Shown here in pieces: positions 46,684 through 56,141 of a stretch of DNA of 64,000 nt (position 1 is the first letter of the stretch; each line of letters begins with the position of its first letter). A model generated the notes under the pieces. That model was not told where the DNA came from. It saw only the letters and a list, made by a program, of their open reading frames with translations, and searched no databases. Both the position numbers and the translations under genes were made by a program. The stretch is from contig NZ_CP030041.1 in assembly GCF_003260975.1 (NCBI RefSeq), forward strand, positions 5,087,501-5,151,500. The letters run 5' to 3'. The DNA comes from Echinicola strongylocentroti (GTDB lineage: Bacteria; Bacteroidota; Bacteroidia; Cytophagales; Cyclobacteriaceae).

Positions 46684-47610
46684 CTAGATCTCCAAGATAT
46701 AATCCAAAATGCCGGCATTTTTTCCTTTCGGCCTAGTGACGACCAAAGGGTATTTTTCATTCAACTGGATCAAGCGTTCGGCAATGCTTCCGATGAAAAG
46801 GGCCGTCGCAGCTGTCCGTCCTTTGGCACCGATGACGATCCCATCCACTTGGAGTTCTTCTGCTTTGAGGATAATATCCTCTACGGGGTCATCATTGTTG
46901 TCCACGGTGTAGACGGGTGTAATAGTTAAGTTTTTGGTGTCGATTTTTCGAATAAACTTTTTGTAGTTTACTTCGGCATTTACCTTCATGACTTCGGCAA
47001 ATTCATCATAGCTCTTGCCAGTAAGGTGGTAGCCTGACGGGACAGAGAATACGTTTTGGCAGATAATGTCCACGTTGCCACCATTTTTTTCTGCTATCAT
47101 TATGGCTTCTTCTAAAGCGTCCTTTGAATAGTCGGAGAAGTCTATGGGTACCAGTAATTTGTCGATTTTTGGAGAAGTGATGGTTTCCGGGACGATAGTG
47201 AGTGAGCAGGATGCCCGTCGAGCCAATCGTTGGGAAACCACGCCGCTGCCTGGCAGGGTGGTCTTTCTACCTACCAAGATCATGTCCGCGGACTTTTCAT
47301 GAGCTAGTTTTAATATTTTCTTTGACAATTGCCCTTCCTTGACCACGTAAGATAGTTCTGTATCTTGCTTCTTAGAAAAATGCTCGTCGACGACTGTTCT
47401 CATTTGCCCTTTTCTCTCATCCACCATGTTTTCCACGAGGTTAGGAAACTCTTTTAAGATATCCTTGGGGATTTGAAGATTACGGATGACATTGGTGAAA
47501 TAGATCTTTTTGGTGTGGTTGATCTGCGCGATAAAGGATGCGAATTTAACCAACGTGACGTCCATTTCGGATAGGTCCAAGCAAACGATGAGTTTTTTGA
47601 TTTGATACAT
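46684..47610 (-). CDS. Universal stress protein with two tandem Usp domains
   Basis: Cytoplasmic protein of 308 aa made of two UspA folds. Domain 1 (about 1-145) begins KKLIVCLDLSEMD and ends with a nucleotide-loop-like VGRKTTLPGSGVVSQRL (GxxxxG pattern); domain 2 (about 153-300) begins DKLLVPIDFSDYS and has VIGAKGRTAATALFIGSIAERL. Such proteins bind ATP or signal stress survival, though the exact role varies. It is a single gene with its own terminator, followed upstream by a long noncoding stretch. Confidence 0.88.
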   Translation of the reverse strand: MYQIKKLIVCLDLSEMDVTLVKFASFIAQINHTKKIYFTNVIRNLQIPKDILKEFPNLVENMVDERKGQMRTVVDEHFSKKQDTELSYVVKEGQLSKKILKLAHEKSADMILVGRKTTLPGSGVVSQRLARRASCSLTIVPETITSPKIDKLLVPIDFSDYSKDALEEAIMIAEKNGGNVDIICQNVFSVPSGYHLTGKSYDEFAEVMKVNAEVNYKKFIRKIDTKNLTITPVYTVDNNDDPVEDIILKAEELQVDGIVIGAKGRTAATALFIGSIAERLIQLNEKYPLVVTRPKGKNAGILDYILEI

Positions 47611-48030
47611 TTCCTAAGCAGCTAATTTTGATGTCCTACGAGATAGTTTTTTATACCGTAAAAGCAGTTAAAAGTTAATATATGGTAAAATTAAGACAAC
47701 GCCAGAGACTTGCCAACTTATCACCGAATATAAGATTATTGTTTAAAATTTACCAAGGATTCCTTGTTCAACTGTTTAAGTTGGTGATTTTTTGACGATA
47801 GCCTTTTTTATTTCGGTACATCCAGATCGAAGTAGTAGGATGTTGCGATATATTGTAAGTAGTGGTTTATGTTGGTGTGTATTTTGGTTGTAAGGTCAAT
47901 ATACAGTTCTTTGTTTGGTTATTGTTAAGATGGTGTAATAATATAACTAATTGATTGTAAGTGTATTATTGTGTTTTTTTAGATATTGAAAGATAATTTA
48001 TCATTCCCGGATCAAATTTGTATATTTGCA
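47611..48030. other. AT-rich intergenic region and promoter TATATTTG
   Basis: No gene is visible. A perfect TANNTTTG-type element (TATATTTG, 48021-48028) lies 3-5 bp before the start of the structured RNA candidate; a TTTA at 47997-48000 is a weak -33 match. Confidence 0.55.
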
Positions 48031-48226
48031 GAGGCTCGGGCTGCAGACATGTTCAAACTTCACAATTAAGGAAAATGCCGAGTGAAGCCTTTTTTCAAAA
48101 CCAGGCCTCATCCGCCACGGCGGACCTCGTTTCTTCGGAAGCAGGATAACAGTGGAAGGTTGCGAAATTCGGGCAGCTCAAATCTTGTCTATAAAGAGGT
48201 TTTGTAACACTCCAAGGCCCGGGCTT
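48031..48226 (+). ncRNA. Structured RNA candidate, possibly 6S RNA
   Basis: About 195 nt between a strong promoter-like TATATTTG and a terminator-like hairpin. Its ends pair: GCTCGGGC (48034-48041) with GCCCGGGC (48217-48224). A central TCCGCC-AC-GGCGGA hairpin (about 48108-48121) and several internal helices give a long rod, the shape and size of 6S RNA. It lies upstream of a minus-strand gene and has no protein frame. I cannot run a covariance model; 6S is my best guess, and another small RNA is possible. Confidence 0.5.
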
Positions 48227-48273
48227 TACTTTTTATATATTTCCCTTCCATAGCTCCTTAATGCTTATCAACA

Positions 48274-48309
48274 AAAAAAGAGAGCAATGTAAATCATTTA
48301 CCCTCTTTT
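48274..48309. terminator. Terminator hairpin between RNA candidate and serA fusion
   Basis: AAAGAGAG and CCCTCTTTT flank an inner GTAAAT-C-ATTTAC stem, giving A/T runs on both sides, so it can act on either strand. Confidence 0.55.
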
Positions 48310-48385
48310 CGATTGTTGTGGTTATTTATGTTTTTAAAATAGCTGCTTTCCTTAACCTCAGGCAAAGAAAGCAGCATGGTTTTCA

Positions 48386-50278
48386 TTAATATAAAATCCT
48401 GAATCGGATGGTGCCTTCAATTTCTTTAAGGGCATCGATCACATCATTGGAGTACTGTTTGTCAATGTCCGTGATGACATAGCCAATTTTTTCGTTTGTT
48501 TTGAGGTATTGGCCGACAATATTGATTTTATAATTGGCAAGAACTTGATTTATTTTTGCCATTACGCCAGGTGCGTTTTGATGAATATGGATCAATCGAT
48601 GCGCATCCTTCAGGAAGGGTAGTTGGATGTTCGGGAAATTGACACTGTTGAAGGTGTTTCCCGAATTGATGTATTCGATGATTTTACCTGGTACAAATTG
48701 CGCAATATTTTCTTGTGCCTCCAGCGTACTGCCACCGATATGAGGTGTCAGGATGGTGTTGGGGCAGCCTTTCAGTTCGGATTCAAACGGCTCGTCATTG
48801 TTCTTGGGTTCAGATGGGAATACATCTACTGCTGCACCAGCCAAATGGCCGTTTTCCAAGGCTTCTTTAAGGGCCGGTACTTCCACTACGTGTCCTCTGC
48901 TGAGGTTGACAAGGATAGCACCTTTCTTGATTTTGGCGATTTTTTCCTTGTTGAGGATGTTTTTGTTCTCTTTTCTTCCATCCACGTGAAGGGAAATGAT
49001 GTCGCAGGTTTCCAAGAGTTCATCCAAAGAGTCGATCTTGGTGGCGTTGCCAAGAGCCAGTCTTTCTACCACATCATAGTAAAATACATTCATGCCCATG
49101 CTTTCTGCCAACACAGAAAGTTGAGCACCGATATTACCGTATCCTATGATGCCAAGTTTTTTTCCCCTTACCTCAAAACTCCCAGAAGCTGACTTGTTCC
49201 ATATTCCTTGGTGCATTTTCATGGTTTTGTCATGAAGGTTGCGCATCAGGAAGATGATTTCTGAAATGGCCAGCTCTACGACAGAGCGGGTGTTGCTAAA
49301 TGGCGCATTAAAAACGGCCACGCCTTTTTCCTGACAAGTTTCCAAGTCTATTTGGTTGGTGCCGATACAGAAAGCTCCTATGGCCATCAGTCTGTTGGCG
49401 TGATCCAGTACTTTTTTAGTGATCTGGGTTTTTGATCGGATACCTATTATGGAGACGTTTTTGATTTTCTCGCACAATTCTTCTTCCGACATTGCAGAGC
49501 CTACTACTTCTACATTGTAGCCTTCCTGTTTCATGATCTCCACGCCGATAGGGTGGACATTTTCCAGTAGGAGCACATTGATACGGCTCTTTGGATAGCT
49601 GAATTTTTTGTTCATTTTATTAACATACAAAATTTCATCCAAACTTGGGGCAATATGGTCCGCTTTTGATGAAACCTTAGGTCTATTGATATTTTCAGTA
49701 AATGCGTAAAATTTATTGGCCAGGCCAGAAGCCTTTATTTCATAGTCGGTATAGCCATCGCCAATGACGTAAACATCTCCTTCTAATTTTAGACTTTTGA
49801 TGGTGGCAGGCTTTCCGTTGTTGTTGGAGAGTAGGTTGTCCTTGTTCAGGTCTACAATATTGCCCTCTCCATCATAGATGAAATCATTGGCAAAGACATT
49901 TTCTTCCTTAAGACCATAGGCTGCTACCACTGGTGTGATAAAGTCCTTAAAGCCATTGGACAGGATATAGATATTGTCTGCATTTTCCTGAAAGAACTCC
50001 CGGTTGCGTTGGAAGGACTTGGACACTTTTTGGTTAAGTGCATCGATAAGCTCGGCAATTTGCGACTTGTTTGCCTTCAGGATTTCGATACGTCTTACTA
50101 AACTTTCGCGGAGGTTTAATTTCCCTTCCATGCCCAGATCGGTAATGTCCTTTATGGCCTGTAATTTTTCATCTCTTTTGGGATCATTTCTTAAGCTGAT
50201 CTCTCCCAAAATATCCAATGCCTCTACTTGAGTGAATGTGCTGTCAAAATCGATGATAAACTTTTTATCAATGGTCAT
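48386..50278 (-). CDS. serA: Phosphoserine phosphatase / D-3-phosphoglycerate dehydrogenase fusion (SerB-SerA)
   Basis: Bifunctional-looking enzyme of 630 aa for serine synthesis. Residues 1-225 form a HAD phosphatase of the SerB type: IIDFDSTFTQVEALD (motif I, Asp nucleophile in DFDST), ILSNGFKDF (motif II) and VIGDGYTDYEIK (motif IV). Residues 233-545 are a D-3-phosphoglycerate dehydrogenase with Rossmann motif GIIGYGNIGAQL (about 372), catalytic-type Arg in SRGHVVE, Glu and His in TPHIGGST; residues 555-630 are an ACT domain (NAPGVMAKINQVL). The first and last steps of the phosphorylated serine pathway would thus sit on one chain. The symbol serA is used for the dehydrogenase half. Confidence 0.9.
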   Translation of the reverse strand: MTIDKKFIIDFDSTFTQVEALDILGEISLRNDPKRDEKLQAIKDITDLGMEGKLNLRESLVRRIEILKANKSQIAELIDALNQKVSKSFQRNREFFQENADNIYILSNGFKDFITPVVAAYGLKEENVFANDFIYDGEGNIVDLNKDNLLSNNNGKPATIKSLKLEGDVYVIGDGYTDYEIKASGLANKFYAFTENINRPKVSSKADHIAPSLDEILYVNKMNKKFSYPKSRINVLLLENVHPIGVEIMKQEGYNVEVVGSAMSEEELCEKIKNVSIIGIRSKTQITKKVLDHANRLMAIGAFCIGTNQIDLETCQEKGVAVFNAPFSNTRSVVELAISEIIFLMRNLHDKTMKMHQGIWNKSASGSFEVRGKKLGIIGYGNIGAQLSVLAESMGMNVFYYDVVERLALGNATKIDSLDELLETCDIISLHVDGRKENKNILNKEKIAKIKKGAILVNLSRGHVVEVPALKEALENGHLAGAAVDVFPSEPKNNDEPFESELKGCPNTILTPHIGGSTLEAQENIAQFVPGKIIEYINSGNTFNSVNFPNIQLPFLKDAHRLIHIHQNAPGVMAKINQVLANYKINIVGQYLKTNEKIGYVITDIDKQYSNDVIDALKEIEGTIRFRILY

Positions 50279-50430
50279 TTTGTGGTGAACTTTTAATGAT
50301 TTGGCCGTAAATTTAGTATTTTATTAAATTATACGAATGTTTGTTGCCAAAAATACTTTTAAAAATTTTCAAATGATTTTTAGCATTTAGTTTGTTAATT
50401 TGTGAAATCACCGAAATAAACGAGATAGCC

Positions 50431-50931
50431 ATGAAAAATCACTTCTACCTGTTGTTGATCGTTTTTTTGTCTTTTGCAAAATTCACTTGCGAAGCTGCCG
50501 AAAAGACCCCTCAATTAACACAAAAAGATACCGTTCCAGGTAATTATGGAGAGGAGTTTAAAGTCGAGGGAATGATTCCTTTGTCTAAGATGTTAGAGGC
50601 CTTGACCACGCAGGAGGAAGTTGAAGGAAAAATAAGTGGTACGATCCAAGAGGTATGTGTCAAAAAAGGGTGCTGGCTTACCTTAAACTTGCCCAATGGC
50701 GAACCTATGCGTGTAACGTTCAAGAATTATGGTTTTTTTGTGCCCAAAAATGCCCATGGCTATCCGGTGGTTTTGGAAGGAAAGGCTGTCAAAGTGGTGA
50801 CAGATGTGAAAACACTCAAACATTACGCAGCAGATGGGGGAGCTTCTCCAGAAGAGATTGATAAAATTAATGAACCAAAAGAAGAGTACACCTTTGTGGC
50901 AACAGGGGTGCTTATTCTGCCTAAAATATAA
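50431..50931 (+). CDS. DUF4920 domain exported protein
   Basis: Exported protein of 166 aa; the ATG at 50431 gives a proper signal peptide (FYLLLIVFLSFAKFTCEA), while an earlier in-frame ATG at 50392 does not. The core matches DUF4920: GKISGTIQEVCVKKGCWLTL (two Cys, CVKKGC, possible metal or redox pair), MRVTFKNYGFFVP and VVLEGKAVK. Function is unknown. A small gene follows 5 bp downstream. Confidence 0.85.
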   Translation: MKNHFYLLLIVFLSFAKFTCEAAEKTPQLTQKDTVPGNYGEEFKVEGMIPLSKMLEALTTQEEVEGKISGTIQEVCVKKGCWLTLNLPNGEPMRVTFKNYGFFVPKNAHGYPVVLEGKAVKVVTDVKTLKHYAADGGASPEEIDKINEPKEEYTFVATGVLILPKI

Positions 50932-50936
50932 TAACG

Positions 50937-51140
50937 ATGGCAATAGCATTGGATAATTTGAGAGTGGGACGGATATACTACCTGACCAACTATGGTGAAA
51001 ATCGCCATTTGGAAGTTTTGGAAAGAATTGGAAGGGATAATTTTCAGGTAAAAGACTTAGATACATTGGAGATTTATGAGCTCGAAGAACTGCTTAGGTG
51101 GGGGATCGGGAAGGATTATGATTTGGACGAAGTCCGGTGA
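50937..51140 (+). CDS. Small conserved-looking hypothetical protein
   Basis: 67-aa protein starting MAIALDNLRVGRIYYLTNYGE. It is compact, acidic and beta-strand-rich, with no signal or membrane helix. It lies 5 bp after the DUF4920 gene, consistent with coupling. I recognise no family; codon use and composition look normal, which argues against a chance frame. Confidence 0.6.
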   Translation: MAIALDNLRVGRIYYLTNYGENRHLEVLERIGRDNFQVKDLDTLEIYELEELLRWGIGKDYDLDEVR

Positions 51141-51785
51141 CGGAACCCTAGCATTTTTTATAAAACTGCCAGAATATTGAACTAGCGATTTTTTACAGAA
51201 GCTTCCGTTATAGGGATTTGAGTTAATCGAATTTTAAGTTTTTTTGGACTATTTTTAATGATTACATATTGTGAAATGGATTGCTTTTGGAATAGTATTT
51301 GTGGCTTTTGAGTTATTGTTGAAACTTTGAGATAAAATTATTACCGATCGTGTAATAAAATAACCGTCGGATTGCAAAAAATATATTTTTGCAAGACACG
51401 ATATTGAAAGTGACCAAACGGGCTGCTTGGAAAAAGTACAAATTTTCGTTTTGTTTGCTTTTAGTTTTATAAACGTTCATTTAATTCCTTAAAAGTGAAT
51501 GTCCAATTAATTATTTGGAACTGCACTAAACCATACATGCACTTCTGATTGGCTTACTGGATTACTGTGAAATGCGCACCCTAAAAAATGGGCCAATACC
51601 GCTCACAAATTTCACTTCCAGTACCCAGAGGGTTAGGGATTAACTGAATTCTTTGTCTGATAACAATCACCAAAATTACCTTAGCTTGCCTCTATCCGGA
51701 CATTATCCGGTGAAAGGGAATGGTTTGGTTTGTTTTCGGACCCCCATAATGAATATATCTACTACTTAATAATTCTACACCCTTT
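51141..51785. other. Intergenic region upstream of RND operon, with operator-like palindrome
   Basis: No gene is visible. TTGCAAAAA-ATATA-TTTTTGCAA (51372-51394) is a perfect 9-bp-arm palindrome overlapping a TATATTTTTG promoter-like element, a possible operator. The remaining leader to the MFP start is about 390 bp. Confidence 0.5.
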
Positions 51786-52961
51786 ATGAAAGTACTGTCA
51801 ATGCAACGAATTTCTTTTGGCCAATTTATGGCCATGCTGATGACTTTGGTTTGTTTTCCAATGCTATTCAGCTGTAATGAAGGCAATTCAAGGGAATTTA
51901 AAAGAAATAAGCCCTTGGATATCCCTACCATGAAATTGATCCATAAGAATATCGAAGTGCCACAAACCTACATTTGCGATATCCAGGCGGTCCAGTTTGT
52001 GGAAGTCCGCGCAAAAGTAGAGGGGTTTGTCGATGAAATCTATGTGGATGAAGGACAATACGTCAGAAAAGGGCAATCTCTTTTTAAACTCAGCTCGGCT
52101 GAGCTGCAGGAAATGGTCAATAGTAACCAAGCAAGATTGATGCAGGCAAAGGCTGAAGCCCAAGCAGCCAAGCTTGAAGTGGAGCGGCTACAGACCTTAG
52201 TGGACAAAAATATCATTACCTCTTCTGAACTTGAGCTGGCTCAAGCCAAACTTGAAATGGCTGAATCAGGCATTATGCAAGCTACTTCCATGCTCAATAA
52301 TGCCCAAACAGGACTTTCATATACCACGATCAAAGCGCCATTTGATGGTATCGTAGATCGTATTCCTTTTAAGACGGGTAGTCTGGTTACCACCGGTGAG
52401 CTGATGACGCACATAACAGATATCTCAGAGATTTTTGCATATTACAAAGTAAATGAAAATGAGTATCTCCGGTACATGCGTAAAAAAATGGAATCTGGTG
52501 AAGAAGAGGTACTGGAAAAGGAGTTGACATTGATTTTGTCTGATGGTCAGGCTTATCCCTACAAGGGCAAACTGGAGACGATGGAAGCGGATTTTGAAAA
52601 GGGTACAGGTTCCATTGCATTTAGAGTGAGGTTTCCCAACCCGGACGGCTTGATCAAACATGGCGCCAGTGGGAAGATCCAGATGACCAACGAGATGAAC
52701 GATGTGTTTTTGATCCCACAAAAATCATGTTTTGAAATCCAAGACTATACCTATGTATATGTCCTTGACAAAGAGAATAAAGTACAGGTAAGGAGCTTTA
52801 GGCCGATCAAGCGGTTTGGATTGTTTTATGTGGCGGACAGCTTCAAGGATGGTGATATGATTGTTTATGAGGGTATCCAACAAATCAAGGATGGCGCAGT
52901 CGTCAATCCTGTTGGCGTATCTGAAGAAGAAGCCTACGACACCCTTTATCATTCTCTATAA
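51786..52961 (+). CDS. RND efflux periplasmic adaptor (MFP)
   Basis: Membrane-fusion protein of 391 aa bridging an RND pump and an outer-membrane channel. Signal/lipobox FSC (MLFSC) near residue 30. Order: lipoyl-like barrel-sandwich (VEVRAKVEGFVDEIYVDEGQYV, about 75-95), coiled-coil hairpin (about 105-175), second lipoyl half (TTIKAPFDGIVDRIPFKTGSLV), beta-barrel and membrane-proximal domains. It begins the MFP-RND-OMF operon. A second ATG 5 codons in (MQRISFG) is an alternative start. Confidence 0.92.
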   Translation: MKVLSMQRISFGQFMAMLMTLVCFPMLFSCNEGNSREFKRNKPLDIPTMKLIHKNIEVPQTYICDIQAVQFVEVRAKVEGFVDEIYVDEGQYVRKGQSLFKLSSAELQEMVNSNQARLMQAKAEAQAAKLEVERLQTLVDKNIITSSELELAQAKLEMAESGIMQATSMLNNAQTGLSYTTIKAPFDGIVDRIPFKTGSLVTTGELMTHITDISEIFAYYKVNENEYLRYMRKKMESGEEEVLEKELTLILSDGQAYPYKGKLETMEADFEKGTGSIAFRVRFPNPDGLIKHGASGKIQMTNEMNDVFLIPQKSCFEIQDYTYVYVLDKENKVQVRSFRPIKRFGLFYVADSFKDGDMIVYEGIQQIKDGAVVNPVGVSEEEAYDTLYHSL

Positions 52962-52997
52962 TTTTTATTGAACCACCATTTATTTCTGAAGTAAGCT

Positions 52998-55900
52998 ATG
53001 TTTGAAATATTTATCAAACGGCCGATCCTGTCTACGGTCATTTCGGTGATCATCACCTTGGTCGGCATGTTGTCCTTAACATCTTTACCGGTCACACAGT
53101 TTCCCGAGATCGTTCCTCCATCGGTTACAGTGACGGCGCAGTATACTGGTGCCAATGCGGAGGTACTTGCCAAGGCCGTGGCCACCCCACTAGAAAGGGC
53201 CATTAATGGCGTGCCCGGCATGATCTATATGAACTCCGTAAATACCAATGACGGTATGACAGTGATCACCGTGGTCTTCAAAGTGGGAACGGATCCAGAT
53301 CAAGCGGCTGTAAACGTACAAAATAGAGTGTCCACTGTGGTGGATGAGCTTCCTGAAGAGGTGATCAGGGCGGGTGTGATGACCGAGAAAGAGGTCAACA
53401 GTATGCTGCTGTATCTCAATCTGATGAGCTCCGATTCGACCCAAGATGAAAAGTTCGTGTACAACTTTGCCGATATCAATATCCTGAGGGAATTGAAGCG
53501 GATTGATGGAGTTGGATTTGCCGAGATCATGGGGTCAAGGGATTATGCCATGCGGATCTGGATGAACCCTGATAGAATGGTGGCTTACGATATATCCCCT
53601 CAAGATATCATAGATGCCATCAGGGCCCAAAACGTGGAAGCTGCCCCTGGTAAGTCAGGAATCAGTTCTGATAAGGACCCACAGATGCTTCAGTATGTCC
53701 TACGGTACACTGGAAAATTCAGCGAGGAGGAAGACTATGAAAACATAACCATCAAAGCCATGCCCGGCGGCTCCTTGCTTAGGATAAAAGATGTGGCAGA
53801 GGTGGAGTTTGATTCCGAGGATTATAACATGGTGTCCATTACGGACGGTAGTCCTTCTGCTTCCATAATGATCAAGCAACGGCCGGGATCAAATGCCCGT
53901 GAAGTCATCGGTGCTATCAAAGCGAAGATGTCGGAACTACAGGATAGTTCATTTCCTCCTGGCATGTCCTATAATATTTCTTATGATGTTTCGCGGTTCT
54001 TGGATGCTTCCATTGTCGGAGTGATCAAAACCCTCATTGAAGCATTTTTATTGGTTTCTATTGTTGTATTTATATTCTTACAGGACTTTAGGTCTACGCT
54101 GATTCCTGCCATTGCCGTGCCGGTTTCGCTGATTGGTACATTCTTCTTTATGGAACTATTTGGCTTCTCCATCAACCTGCTGACCCTGTTTGCGTTGGTG
54201 CTGGCCATTGGTATTGTGGTGGATAATGCCATCGTGGTGGTGGAAGCAGTGCACGTAAAAATGCACGAGGATAAGATGAACGCAAAAGATGCGACGATCG
54301 CTGCGATGAAGGAAATAGGCGGTGCCATTATCGCTATTACCATGGTGATGTCTGCAGTATTTATTCCTGTGGGCTTTATGACTGGTCCAGTGGGGATTTT
54401 CTATAGACAATTTTCGTTGACCTTGGCCATCGCCATTGTGATATCTGGGGTGAATGCCTTGACCCTTTCCCCTGCACTTTGTGGAATGTTACTGAAACCA
54501 CCTCGCCATGATGAAGAAAAATCCAAAGGCTTCGTGCAGAAGTTTTTTGATGGGTTTAATCACAGGTATGAACAACTTTCGGGTAGGTATGCCAATGTCC
54601 TGAAGAAGATCGTAGGGAGAAGGACGGTTACTTTTGGCCTGCTTGGCTTGTTTATCATTGCTACTATTGGGATCAGTAATATTCTGCCGACAGGCTTTAT
54701 CCCTACAGAAGATCAGGGAATGATCTATGTCAATGTGACTACGCCTCCGGGAGCGACCGTGGAGCGGACCAAGGTAATCTTGGATGATGTTCAGGGGGCT
54801 CTATTGCCACTGGATGAGGTGGAAACGATCTCGACATTAGCAGGTTATAGTCTACTGACAGAGACGGCTGGTGCATCTTATGGTATGGGGATGATTAACC
54901 TGGTCTCTTGGGGAGATCGGGATAAAAGTGTAAATGAATTAATAAAGGAATATCAGGACAGGGTGAGCCATATCACCGGAGCGGAGATACAGTTTTTTCC
55001 CCCTCCCAGTGTACCTGGTTTTGGTAATGCCAGTGGTTTCGAATTGCGGTTGATGGATAAGTCGGGTGGGCCGCTCAGCATTACGGCCAAGACCACCGAG
55101 GATTTTGTCAAAGCCCTGAACGACAAGCCTGAATTGAATGGGGTATTTACTAACTTTAACCCTAATTTTCCTCAATATATTCTTCATGTAGATCATGATA
55201 AAGCTTCGAGACTGGGTGTATCTGTGGATGATGCCATGCAGACCTTGCAGAGTTTTATCGGGAGTTTTTATGCTTCCAATTTTATCCGGTTCGGTCAGAT
55301 GTACAAGGTCATGATTCAGGCGGCTCCCGAATACCGGACCAATCCTGAATCTCTTCTCAGGATGTACGCCAAAAGTTCAAGAGGAGATATGGTGCCTTAT
55401 TCCAATTTCGTAACCTTGGAACGAGTGTATGGGCCAGAGCAGCTCACAAGGTACAATATGTTTACCTCTGCCATGATCAATGGCGAACCGGCCGAAGGAT
55501 ACAGTAGTGGTGATGCTATCCAAGCAGTAGAGGCTACGGCCTTGGAGTTTTTGCCAAGAGGGTTTGATATCAACTGGTCTGGGATGACACGGGAGCAGAT
55601 TGAATCTGGTAACCAAGCGATCTACATTTTTGCGATTTGTTTGGTGTTTGTGTATTTGCTTTTGGCAGCCCAATATGAGAGCTACTTACTGCCACTGCCC
55701 GTGATTTTGTCACTACCAGCAGGTGTCTTCGGTGCCTTTTTACTGCTGAAGCTTACCGGACTGGAAAACAATATCTATGCCCAGGTGTCCTTGGTGATGC
55801 TGATAGGCCTCTTAGGCAAAAATGCGATTCTGATCATTGAAATTGCCATTCAAAACCGAAGCAGGGGAGTGGGTATTCTGCAATCAGCAATAAACGGCGG

Positions 55901-56141
55901 TGTGGAGCGCTTAAGGCCTATTTTGATGACCTCATTTGCCTTTATTTGTGGTTTGATTCCGTTGACCATCGCCTCTGGGGCAGGAGCTATTGGTAACAGG
56001 ACTATCGGTACTGCTGCGGCAGGAGGGATGCTTATCGGAACACTGGTAGGGATTTTCCTTATCCCCGGATTATATGTGGTCTTTGAGTCCCTGTCCACGC
56101 ATTTCAAAAACAAATCAAAAGACGAAGTAGCAAAAGCATAA
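52998..56141 (+). CDS. RND multidrug efflux transporter (AcrB family)
   Basis: Inner-membrane proton-driven pump of 1047 aa with 12 membrane helices. The HAE1 start FIKRPILSTVISVIITLVG and the helix-4 motif ALVLAIGIVVDNAIVVVEAV (Asp pair of the proton relay, near 400) are clear; periplasmic loops are of normal size. It exports hydrophobic drugs or detergents. It starts 36 bp after the adaptor gene; its stop overlaps the OMF start by one base (TAATG). Confidence 0.95.
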   Translation: MFEIFIKRPILSTVISVIITLVGMLSLTSLPVTQFPEIVPPSVTVTAQYTGANAEVLAKAVATPLERAINGVPGMIYMNSVNTNDGMTVITVVFKVGTDPDQAAVNVQNRVSTVVDELPEEVIRAGVMTEKEVNSMLLYLNLMSSDSTQDEKFVYNFADINILRELKRIDGVGFAEIMGSRDYAMRIWMNPDRMVAYDISPQDIIDAIRAQNVEAAPGKSGISSDKDPQMLQYVLRYTGKFSEEEDYENITIKAMPGGSLLRIKDVAEVEFDSEDYNMVSITDGSPSASIMIKQRPGSNAREVIGAIKAKMSELQDSSFPPGMSYNISYDVSRFLDASIVGVIKTLIEAFLLVSIVVFIFLQDFRSTLIPAIAVPVSLIGTFFFMELFGFSINLLTLFALVLAIGIVVDNAIVVVEAVHVKMHEDKMNAKDATIAAMKEIGGAIIAITMVMSAVFIPVGFMTGPVGIFYRQFSLTLAIAIVISGVNALTLSPALCGMLLKPPRHDEEKSKGFVQKFFDGFNHRYEQLSGRYANVLKKIVGRRTVTFGLLGLFIIATIGISNILPTGFIPTEDQGMIYVNVTTPPGATVERTKVILDDVQGALLPLDEVETISTLAGYSLLTETAGASYGMGMINLVSWGDRDKSVNELIKEYQDRVSHITGAEIQFFPPPSVPGFGNASGFELRLMDKSGGPLSITAKTTEDFVKALNDKPELNGVFTNFNPNFPQYILHVDHDKASRLGVSVDDAMQTLQSFIGSFYASNFIRFGQMYKVMIQAAPEYRTNPESLLRMYAKSSRGDMVPYSNFVTLERVYGPEQLTRYNMFTSAMINGEPAEGYSSGDAIQAVEATALEFLPRGFDINWSGMTREQIESGNQAIYIFAICLVFVYLLLAAQYESYLLPLPVILSLPAGVFGAFLLLKLTGLENNIYAQVSLVMLIGLLGKNAILIIEIAIQNRSRGVGILQSAINGGVERLRPILMTSFAFICGLIPLTIASGAGAIGNRTIGTAAAGGMLIGTLVGIFLIPGLYVVFESLSTHFKNKSKDEVAKA

